Source: Aldrovandia affinis
Taxonomy: Eukaryota > Chordata > Actinopteri > Notacanthiformes > Halosauridae
NCBI GenBank assembly: GCA_029706075.1
Contig: JAINUG010000087.1
Location: 124,001 to 188,000 of the forward strand
DNA length: 64,000 nt
Direction: 5' to 3'
The stretch's first letter is position 1, and each line of letters begins with the position of its first letter. A model generated the notes under the pieces. The model did no database searches. It was not told where the DNA came from and worked only from the letters and a program-made list of their open reading frames with translations. The position numbers were made by a program, and so were the translations under genes. Shown piece after piece: positions 54,731 to 64,000 of the stretch.

Positions 54731-55835
54731 ACCTACCTGCCCCGCCCAGCATAGTGGAAATATATAAACACATCAGTAATGGACTGTATCCCTTCAGAAA
54801 CGTTCACAGCAAAATACATTGAGAAGATCACTGGTCTAATTACTGCTACAGAAATGACTGAAACGTGTGGTCAAGACTTCAGGTTTCGCTGCAACATTTA
54901 TTAAAAAGCATCTACCTGCAGCATCTTGTCAAGGGTGGCAATTATTTAAGTAATACTTTCCAATTGACTCCTGGTTAACACATGCGGTAGAGTTCCTGTC
55001 TAAACCGTGCCTTTGATCAATTAAGAGATGAAGAACAAAACCAGCCAACCTTGTGGCCGGCGCGAGCTGGGGCTGGGGCTGGGGCTCGCCCACTAACACA
55101 AAATAAAATGATTATAACCATCCCTTTCAAACTAAATATCCATCACAGGCTTTTGGAGGCCCTACAGCAGTAAACCACATAGGTTCTAGCTACAGAGATT
55201 GGCTCTTGCACATACCAGTCGACACAAGTGGTCCAGAGGTATAGTTTTATTTAGTATAGTCCAGGAAGGCACTAAAATAAAGTGAGGGAAGCTTTATAAG
55301 ACCGGAGTGCAGAAATAAAAACCAACAAATGTACAGAGATCAAACATACATACAGCACATATCATACGTACACACACTTCACTGCCACGTACAGATAACT
55401 AGTTTGAGTTTGAGCTAGAGAGCCAGATACACTTTATTGGTATGGGTTGAATTTACAACATTCCACTTTTTTATTCAGTATTTTTCCCAAATGCGCCAAG
55501 TCCTAAAAAAGAATGCAAACAGAAAAACAATCAAACCGTTTCCTTGTCATGGGAACTAGTTTCGATTTCTCAGTGTAATCAGAAGCAGCGCATCAGCTGG
55601 TTCACGCTCTCTCTCTCTTCTTCCTGATTAAGATGCAGTACAGTGCATTACCTGCAGCTCAGTGCGCAGCACTCAAAACACAATGAGGTGCAATGTGGGC
55701 GTGGCCGGTGTAATGAGATGCAAGAGGAGGGAGGGCAGGGAGGCGGGGCCTGCCTGTGGGGGCCAAGCTGAGTGGAGCATTCCCCTGTCCATCTGGTCTT
55801 CTTGTCTAATGAGAGCCTTCCTCTCACCCACAGGG
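54731..55835 (-). other. Intergenic, then probable rab3ip 3' UTR
   Basis: Downstream of the rab3ip stop. Minus-strand AATAAA signals occur near 55,432 and 55,468. A short CTGGGG repeat lies at 55,066-55,087. No other gene is recognised. Confidence 0.4.
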
Positions 55836-58800
55836 TCACAGCTCCTCCTTGTAGAACCCCAGCTTCGCAAATGACATCTCCTTCCGCAGGTGCATGACCT
55901 CCCAAAACATCTGCTCCGCTGGAGACCAAGAGAGACATGAGGACATCGTCACGGGTGTGCACGCACACGCCTGTGTTTGTGTACAGGTGTGAAAGTGAGT
56001 GTGCGAGTGAGTGCTTGTCAGTGTGTGAGTGGGTGTGTTGAGTAATGTATGGAAACTGGCCATGGTCATGTAATATGAACAACATCGATTAAACTGCTGC
56101 GTGTTTCAGGTGCAATTTCTGCAGGTTTTTAAATGAAGGGCAATGATACAATTTAACAGTAAAAATGTACCCGTAAAATATTGCACCTATAAACGCAACA
56201 CTAAAAGGTGTTCAAGAGCCATGAGAAACTGCTCAGAAATCAAGATGTATGACTGTAACCTTTGAGCACTGCTCGATTGACTCCAGAGGTACATGTATAA
56301 CAGAAACTGTTTGCACTACGTTATATAACTGCAATGGTGTGAATGACGGGGGCGGTTTCCACTGGCAGGAAACTGGCCTTGCACTAGATCTGCAGCATTT
56401 AAAAAAATTTAAATGGAAAATAAAAAAAATACCTTGGGTGATTATGCGATGAAATAAAACTAGAAAGGGAAAGTGTTTGGATGTATGTAAGGAAGTCAAG
56501 TATTTATAAATTCACTGGGGTTAAAATATTTATCAACATTTTTCCTATACACTAATATTTTTGTATCAAAGGCCTGTTTTGTATCAAATTTCAAATTTCA
56601 TGATTTTGGGGGACATAGCATTTATGTAAACTGTAAATTGCACCAATAAAGACACCAAAAAAACAATTGAAAATTACCATTTAATACAATTTCTTGTAAC
56701 CCACATACCAGTTTTCCCAGTATAACAGAGAAATGGCAAAGAATTTAACACTCAAAAGATAAAGTAAAAAGATGATACAGTGCACAATAGTGGACACTGA
56801 AAGGCCTGTAATTTCATTTCATGATTTTACAGTTTTATGCAATTCAAAAAGACCAGTAACAGTTTACAAAGAATTAGACTCAAAAGATAAGGCTTTGGAA
56901 AGTCATTCCATTTTAAGTTTTTCTCCACGTGGTTCTTCTAATTTGTTATTTTTGATGAGTGAGTGAGACAAAGATTGTGACATGTACATTTTCAAAAGAA
57001 TGTTTCTGTCAACCTTGCATTTTCTTTCTATAAGGCATCCAGGATGTTGTCTTTTCCTACAGGATAACACAAATTGTCATTAATCATTGTCATAGTCATC
57101 AATGCACTTATACAAGATGTCCTTAATAGAACAGGTGCAAAGGAACCTAGGAAAGGTCAGAGGCCAGGAAGGTTGTGGGCATATTATAAATACAGAGTAT
57201 GATCATGGGAAGGCTGTGGGAATGTCTGCTCAAAGACCCTCACCATCCTGCTGCTTCACCAGCCCTTGATGGATGTAGCGGATGTAGGTGAAGAAGTTGC
57301 AGACAGAGGTGATCTGTGGAGCAGGGAGAGGAGAGAATATTCACAGTGTCAAATTCAAAATCAAATGCACCATCAAATACACACCACAAAATACAGGTAG
57401 TGAACAAAAAAACTGAAACACAACAGTGTTACAACAGTGAAGGGCTCTGGCCGTTGGGGTGTGGGGCGCATTTTCTTGCCATAGTTCGGGTACACTCATA
57501 CCCTTAGAAGGCAAGGGTGGGCCCCCGGGTGGCGTAACGGTAAAGGCATTCGCCCGGAGTGCAAATTGCCCATTACGACCAGGGTTCAGTTCCCGTTTGG
57601 GGGGTGGCGATTGGCTGTTTGATTCACAACTGAGCTGGATTTAAAAAAAGTTTTGCGTCATTCTGAGCTCTGTTTGTGTCATTTCAGTCTGGATTAAACA
57701 GGGAGACCTGCTGGCCTCCCGCGTGGCCCAGTGGTTACGACGTTCGACGCTGACCACGGAGACCGGGGTTCGATTCCCCGTCTCGCCAGAGTCGGCTCTG
57801 GCCGGGAGTCCCATCGGGGCGGCAATTGGCTGCCTGCCCCAGGGAAGGGGGAGGGAAGCCGACACACACAGTTCGATGCACATAAGAGTGGTTCTGGGGT
57901 ACCGGAATTACAGTCGACGGCACGACGAGTGTTGTCTCGGAGGAGGCAGCGATACGCCCTTGTCACTGCCGGTCACAGGACTACGGCAGTGAACTATAGG
58001 GGTAGGGGGATTGAACTAAGCACATGAGTAACTGGCTACCAAATTGGGGGTAAAATCTGAAAATAAAATGGAAAAACCCCCAAAAACAGGGAGACCTGCT
58101 GTGTGGAACAGCCGGATAGTCTCTAGAGACCAGCTTACCCGGTACCGGCAGAAGGGAGACACATAGTAGTAGCTGCTGGAGTCGCCCAGCTTGATTCTGT
58201 GCTTGCAGGTCTTGGCCTGGCCACTGAGAGCACACTTTCTGTGACAGAGAGAGGTAGTGAAGGAGAGAGAAAATGAAAGAGACACATAGATACTAGTTAT
58301 ATTGTAAGTATTATTATTACCGTCGTAGCTCAAGATTTATTGATTTCTTGTTTTGTATTTTTCCACTGATTGCTGTTTATGCTTTAGCAATAATGTACCT
58401 TGACTTTTTCATTAAACCATTAACATCAATTATTTTCAATAAAATAAAAAAAACATAGTACATCCACCAAAGCATAAACAATCATACATGGTCACAAATC
58501 ATAGGAACTCTCACACACACTCTCTCGCAGTGAAGGACACTCTCAGGGTTTACGTTGGTAACACACAGATCAATTGTTTCCCAAATGTGTGCTTTAGTTG
58601 TAGGTCAGGGCTAATAGTGAAAGGTGATTAAACACATGTGATTTATTCCTGCATGTGGGCAAAACATGGTCTCGGAGAAAGGTTTTTTGTTTTTGTATTT
58701 TGGGGGCATTGCTTTTTTTAATCTCTATAGACAGCGTGAGCTTTTGAATTCATCGTTTGAAGGGTTACATTCTTCAAACAGAAATAGCTTGTAACTAATA

Positions 58801-61420
58801 AATCCCAAAACCAATTCAAATCAATTCCCTGAAGCAAGCAAACATGCAAATTTGCTACACATCAGACCTTTCCTGTGAGAACGACTATTATACAATCTGT
58901 CTCTATGACAACAACACTCCACATTGCCCTAGTCGTGAGAGAGACAAAGACAAAAACAGTAAACAGTTAAACACCTAACCTTGTCCTTTAAAGTGAGTTA
59001 CTTGTCATTCTTTTTATTTTATACTACATTATATATCTTTAATTTATCTCTGATTAAATATCTGTAGCAATTATTATTTAGATGGATTTAAGGGTACATT
59101 TTAACAGACTGACAGTTTCATAAAGATAATTGATCTAAAACATATATAATTTTAGATTGAAAACTGACAGGTGTGAGAATGTTGCCTGAATGATCTTTTT
59201 TAATTTTTTTATTTTATTTTTTTTAAAAATTTGTTTCTGATTTTATCCCATTTTCTCCCAATTTGGTAGCCAATTAGACCCGCTATTTTTACGTCAATCC
59301 CCCCCTAGTAATGTGAGTTCGCTGCCGTAGTCCTGCAACCGGTAGTAGTGACGCCTCTTCCGAGACGTTCGACCGAACCCCGGTACTTACAGGGCCACTC
59401 TTATACGCAGCGAACGTCACGTCGGCTTCCCTCCCCCCTCCCTGGGGCGGACAGCCAATCGCCGCCCCCTGGTGGCACTCCCGGCCAAAGCCGACACCTG
59501 GCGAGACGGGGAATTGAACCCCGGTCTCCGTGGCCAGCGTCGGACGTTGTAACCACTGGACCACGCGGGAGGCCTGAATGATCTTTTTTAAATAAATCCA
59601 TTTCAAATTTTTCTCCCAATTTGATGGCCAAGTTTACCCTCTACCCTCCCGCTGCCTGCAACTATGAGATCAGCCACTACCCTGGGACCAACAGTGACAA
59701 AAGGTGCAGAACCGCGTCCTTCGAGATGGAACTCGCCATGCTGTTGACGATTCCAATACACACAGGGAAGCTTTTCCACATTGGGTTTGCTGGAACAATC
59801 TTACTACAGTGAGCTTCTTGGCCAGGCTGTGGAACAGTCTTCACAGATCTAACATAACTCTGTTATGGTGCAGAGCATACTACGTCCAGCGGTTCTACAG
59901 TTCTACAGTACTGCGCATAGCAGGATGAACTCACTAAACCATCCTGTGGAAACTTCCAACATGGCCACACAGCACTCTGTATGACACACAACATTTCCAT
60001 AATGTTTCTATAACGTTGCGCAATGTGGTGCACATTGGCAGTAGTGGTGTGCTCTGCAGCGTACTCACTTCGGTCCCCCACACTCCATGGCGGAGGCCCG
60101 CACGACCGGGAGCTGCTGGAATCCAACAGGCTCCACACTCAGCGTGTTCCTCTCCACAGCCTCCAAAATGGCCGACCCCAGCTGTGTGAGAGAGAGAAAG
60201 AGAGAGAGCCGACATGGATCACACACGGGCATACACACAGCACAGCACACCCACAGCTGAGGGGGCTGGTGCAGTACTACATCCCAGCCACTTGAAGGCA
60301 GCGGCTCAAAACCCCGCAAACCACAACACGACTCAGAAAGTTCTGTAAATCGATTTTTTATATATTTTTTAAAGAATTTGTTTCTGATTTTATCCCAATT
60401 ACACCCTCTCTTTTTCATGTAAATTTCCCCCTCGTATTGTGAGTTTGCTGCCGTAGCGAGGATGGCATTCCCCAAGCCGACCATACTCCAGAGCCAATCG
60501 TATACGCAGCAAACTCATGTCGGCTTCCCTCCCCCCTCCCTGGGGTGGACAGCCAATTGCTGCCCCCTAGTGGCACGCCCGGCCAAAGCCGATTGACATG
60601 GCTGGTGGAATCAAACCCCGGTCGCAGTGGCCAGTATCAAACATTGTAACCACTAGACCACCCAGGAGGTCCTATGTAAATCAAATTTTATTTCATTTTT
60701 TTGGACAGACAAGGTGAAACATTGCCTGATACTCCGCGATGAAAAATGTGGGAAGAAGAGAGAAGACAATAGCGACCAGCTAATATCAACGGAGGCAGAG
60801 AGGAGAAACACTCAGCCAAAAGCTTGAATAACTTCCCGTTCAAGATGAGTGCTTATTCTCTTTATTGCTCTCAAGGCTACCGAATGAAGTCGTAACTGTT
60901 TAAGAAGACAAAGTCAAAGGAGAGAAGGTGAACTGCTCTTAAACAGGCGGATAACAAACAAGCTCTTAAAAGAGCAGCAGTCAATAATTCAGTTTGTGCT
61001 GACATGATGGAGAGACCACTCGTGAGTTGCAGTGAGAACATTGAAGGTTGCATGACACTGCGGGCCATGAAAAATGGTCCTGAAATACGCAAACATGATT
61101 CATCCAATATTAAGAATGGAATTTGGGGTCCCAGCCAATTAAGAATAAAAAATATCTTGGCATGTGTTCTGAAGTCTTAATAAATATCTAAATACACCAT
61201 ACTTAAAAAAATAATTTATTGATTCTTCATCTTAAAAAAAAAATCCATCCATCCATAAAATCCAACATATCACACACCCACACACCTCACTCTTGGAGAA
61301 GGTGAGGCAGGGGTAGATATCCTCTCTATAAATGCGTTCCAGGAAAGAGCAGCTCCTCTCCAGCGTGGGGTCCTCCCTCCAGGCTTTAAACTCACTGAGG
61401 AGCAGCGGGTCAACCTACAG

Positions 61421-61464
<44 letters not shown>

Positions 61465-63431
61465 AACACATACATATACCTTTACTGACCACACACACTA
61501 ATCTGCAGCCTGTGGTTTACATATAACGTGAATCACCATTTGGAGAGATACTGTCAAAAATGCATGATTTCAAACAGTTTGGGATTTTCTCTCTTGCGAG
61601 TTTGGAAAGATAGAGGCGGGGCTTAGGCAGCAAATAGAGAGAGGCGGGGCATGGCATGGTACTGGGTGGGGTGGGCAGGTACCTCTTTGCAGGTGTCGCC
61701 GACAGGCTTGGTGACACTGAGCTCCTGCTGGCCTCCCAGTGTAGCGCTGCTGCTCTTGTTGCGGGCGTGGCCCTTCTTGAAGGGGGCCTTGGGTGCCAGG
61801 GGAAGGTCCTTGCAGGGAGAGGTTGGGGAGGTGGACAGCACCAGGTTTTTCAGGGCGGCCACCTCAGCCTGCAACACGTCGATCTGGAGACCCCGCCCGC
61901 AGCAGAGACACACCCAGTGCTTTGGTTTCGTTCTTTTTGACACTTTTATTGCAGTACTATTAAACTCCAGTCCTGATAGGGCTCAATGTCCAAACATGGC
62001 ATTTCCAACTGTAACGTAAACTGTAACTTTCAGGACTGTGGAGGTGAAGCTAAAATTCGCATCGAGACAGTGACTGCGGCCCACTAGGACCTGAGCTGAA
62101 CTAGACTACAAGAACACAGGAGTCTCAGAATACGAGCAGAATTATACACATTTCTGCGGTGCCTCTTTCATAGTAGCAATAGCAGGTGACTGAAATTAAG
62201 CGTGAAAAGCAGACCTGCTGACATTCAAATTCTAACTTTAAAGCAATGTTCCTTTTTGTCTGAACTTGTACAACCGTAGATAGAAACAGACAGAAAAGGC
62301 ATTGTTTGTGACAAAAAATAATGAAGCCAATATCCCCTTACTTACAGCTGTAGGATGGAAGGATTTATCGGTGATGATGGACGAATGTGTATTCAGAAAT
62401 TATGATATCACATCAAATGCGGAGTGTGGCAATATTAGCATGTGCTTGTGAAAAATATGAACTGCTCCATAAACCATGGGCAGCATGATAAACATAAGTC
62501 AGTCCCACTCTCAGAATCGTGGATTATTGGCACTTAACAGCACCTCTACTCTTCTGGGTTCGCAGCAATTTGAAAGGTGCCTTTGATGAAGAGCTCTCAG
62601 CCTAATCAAACCAGCAGAGACACTCCAGGCCCTACTGCCCAGAATACAAACTGCTCATTAGTGGGAAGTTGAGGGTCACCTACTCCATTAGTACAAGCGC
62701 TGAAATATGACAAAGTGATGGCTATTGAAATGACAAGGGATGACTACAGAAATGACGAAACTAGTATGGTTAGAGGGTCACCTATTCCATCTGTGTGAGT
62801 GCTGACGAAATAGCAAGACTATGATGGTTAGGGAGCCATTTGATTTGATTTAGGGAACCTACTTTGTTTGTATTGGCACGGACATATATACCACCCATAG
62901 GAACAGATTCTACTAAAATAACTTTTACCAGTTACAGAAGCTAGGGGTGCACTTACTTTTTGCCACAGGGGTATTTGATGTCTGATGACTTTTTGTTGAG
63001 TGGATAATGGAAAAGTTGTAACGTTTTGTGTTATTTGCTATAGCTTAATCTATATTAGGATTTATGTGGTGGTCAAATATCCTTTTGATTCAAAATTTCC
63101 CCAAAAAAGAAATTAGCAGGGGGGGCACATACTTTTTCACAGCATTGTACATTGTGTAATATGTGACCAATAGTTTTATTCTGAGGGAATGAACAGATCC
63201 GGATAAATGTACCAACCCTGACCCCAATCCCAAAAACTGTGTGTAGGGAGTGGATTAATGCTTGGGGGCTGGGGACTTTTCTTCCACATACACACAAAAC
63301 ACAAACCCCAAATGGAGTAATTCCATCGATTTCCCACTCTCAAGCCACCTCACCTTTCCCAGGGCCTCCTTCAGCTGCTTCTCAGCCGTCGTCTGCTTCA
63401 TGTTGGCCTCTCGCACCATCTTGTGCGCTTC
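55836..63431 (-). CDS. rab3ip: Rab3A-interacting protein (Rabin8), 3' seven exons, partial
   Basis: Rabin8 is a guanine-nucleotide exchange factor for Rab8, acting downstream of Rab11 in vesicle traffic to the primary cilium. Exons, 5' to 3': 63,354-63,431; 61,683-61,883; 61,286-61,414; 60,069-60,181; 58,139-58,238; 57,244-57,313; 55,836-55,918, all GT-AG with matching phases (257 codons plus TGA). The first encodes the end of the Sec2p coiled-coil exchange domain ([20 protein letters not shown]). Next come [17 protein letters not shown] and [11 protein letters not shown], then [41 protein letters not shown] joined to [37 protein letters not shown], and [20 protein letters not shown] with KEEL at the end. 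The KEEL end fits RAB3IP better than its paralogue RAB3IL1, as does the myrfl neighbour. The exons for the N-terminus lie beyond the right edge. Confidence 0.93.
55975..56045. repeat. GT-rich low-complexity tract in the last rab3ip intron
   Basis: Imperfect GTGTGAGTGAGTG-type repeats; frames over it are artefacts. Confidence 0.6.
57520..57650 (+). mobile_element. tRNA-derived SINE head, partial
   Basis: GGGCCCCCGGGTGGCGTAAC, GGTAAAGGCATTCGCCCGGA and CAGGGTTCAGTTCCCG supply A- and B-box-like sequence; the body ends in ATTGGCTGTTTG and a short A-rich stretch. Related to, but distinct from, the SINE next to it. Confidence 0.65.
57713..58083 (+). mobile_element. Full-length tRNA-Glu-like SINE with 17-bp target duplication
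   Basis: Head GGCCTCCCGCGTGGCCCAGT, GGTTACGACG and CCGGGGTTCGATTCCCCG resembles tRNA-Glu. The body has GGCGGCAATTGGCTGCC and the tail ACCAAATTGGGGGTAAAATC and an A-rich end. AAACAGGGAGACCTGCT lies directly on both sides (57,696-57,712 and 58,084-58,100). It ends about 40 bp from a rab3ip exon. Confidence 0.9.
59203..59571 (-). mobile_element. Full-length tRNA-Glu-like SINE with 19-bp target duplication
   Basis: Reverse-oriented copy of the 57,713 family: the head at the right end is GGTCCAGTGGTTACAACGTC and GGGGTTCAATTCCCCG when reverse-complemented, the tail at the left end T-rich. GCCTGAATGATCTTTTTTA lies on both sides (59,184-59,202 and 59,572-59,590). Confidence 0.9.
60352..60671 (-). 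mobile_element. tRNA-Glu-like SINE, third copy
   Basis: Reverse-oriented member of the same family (GACCTCCTGGGTGGTCTAGT and GGGGTTTGATTCCACC when reverse-complemented). Short flanking TGTAAATC on both sides may be a decayed target duplication. Confidence 0.8.
60672..61285. other. rab3ip intron, no feature recognised
   Basis: Intron sequence between exons 60,069-60,181 and 61,286-61,414; an A-rich tract lies at about 61,231-61,250. Nothing else is recognised. Confidence 0.4.
61423..61460. repeat. (CA)n microsatellite
   Basis: CA run just upstream of a rab3ip exon acceptor (about 61,415); the long CA/TG frames here are artefacts. Confidence 0.9.
61884..63353 (-). other. rab3ip intron with a probable Tc1-type fragment
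   Basis: Mostly unrecognised. At about 62,940-63,151 GGGGTGCACTTACTTTTTGC and GGGGGGCACATACTTTTTCACAGCATTGTA-type sequence (shown in parts) resemble the terminal region of a fish Tc1 transposon; low confidence for that part. Confidence 0.35.
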
Positions 63432-63689
63432 CTGCAGAGTGGCATGACAGGTCAGACCCACAGTGCCCCTCTACCCCTACCCAGAATACAGCACACAGCT
63501 CCACATTGAAAGAAAACCCCCAACACGAGCCAAGCCCGACTGACAGAGCAGCCCCTGAGTGAGTCCGGAGCTTTGAAACACAAAGAGAGGGAGAGACACA
63601 GACAGGAGGAGGAGTTAAGGTCTTAGGCCGGGAGCAGTGGAAAAAAAGGCTAATATTTGTCATCACAGAGGAAAAGAGGACTCCAATGG

Positions 63690-64000
63690 CGTAGAGCAGT
63701 GGTCTCAAACTCAGTGCCACGGAGGGCCATGTGTATGCTGGTTTTTACGGCAGCCTCCGCTTTTGATTAGATAATTAGTTCCATTATTTGCTAAATTATC
63801 ATGTTGGCTTGCACATAATGTATATATAGTGAAATTAAATATTTTTGTTATCTAAATAATAATTGTTGAGTATATTCTGTGCTTTAACTTCAAGAATGCA
63901 CAGAGGTGCATGCATATGGCTAAATGAGTAGTTGAGCCAATTAAGGCAGCAGTAATTGGTTGGAATGAAAACCTGCATATACACGGCCCTTTGTGGCACT
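63690..64000. mobile_element. Fold-back MITE, cut by the window edge
   Basis: GCAGTGGTCTCAAACTCAGT, GCCACGGAGGGCCATGTGTA at the left and the inverse (ATATACACGGCCCTTTGTGG, CACT) at the right edge are inverted arms of one roughly 310-bp element. The end is outside the window, so no target duplication can be checked. Confidence 0.7.

Noticed and set aside
57713-57790. Genuine tRNA-Glu gene
   Set aside because: The sequence continues into a SINE body with an A-rich end and is flanked by a 17-bp target duplication; the fold is imperfect.

Overview
The window is nuclear DNA from a ray-finned fish, almost certainly a teleost. The evidence is split vertebrate-type genes with GT-AG introns, L2-like LINEs ending in (ATCA)n, Tc1/mariner and hAT transposons, several tRNA-derived SINE families, abundant (CA)n repeats, and TTAGCTAACGTTAGC-type motifs around putative promoters. 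No prokaryotic, organellar or viral gene was found.

Right half, minus strand. The 3' part of rab3ip (Rabin8, a guanine-nucleotide exchange factor for Rab8) runs from beyond the right edge to 55,836: seven coding exons are present and 5' exons are missing. Head to tail with it lies a complete myrfl gene (myelin regulatory factor-like). I resolve 25 coding exons from 48,878 to 27,639; all exon phases agree and total 2,835 nt (944 codons plus stop). RAB3IP followed by MYRFL on the same strand is the order on human 12q15, which supports both names. The model has a proline-rich N-terminus, an Ndt80-like DNA-binding region, an S74-type self-cleaving chaperone domain with its Ser/Lys dyad, a coiled coil, one membrane segment and a MYRF-type C-terminal domain. 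Two things are odd: about 20 residues at the start of the DNA-binding core cannot be found, and exon 14 carries an in-frame 21-bp repeat.

Left half. A 94-codon single-exon ORF of unknown family (4,227-4,511, +) lies behind a motif-rich putative promoter. At 16.3-18.0 kb (+) is a phase-consistent three-exon gene candidate whose first exon is a 24/27-bp minisatellite with very long open frames on both strands and whose last exon encodes a basic, Cys-rich tail. It is flanked by two near-identical, separately damaged L2-like LINE copies in the same orientation (10.6-14.5 and 21.0-24.3 kb). The rest is intergenic sequence with Tc1/mariner, SINE, MITE and minisatellite DNA.

Mobile DNA. Five elements have perfect 8-bp target-site duplications typical of hAT transposons: a pair sharing CAAGGCCG termini, a 1.8-kb element with its own first exon, a 644-bp element next to myrfl exon 1, and a 207-bp fold-back element. 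Two SINEs in rab3ip introns have 17-19-bp duplications. Everything was read by eye; exon limits rest on splice consensus, phase and family resemblance, not on transcripts or database searches.
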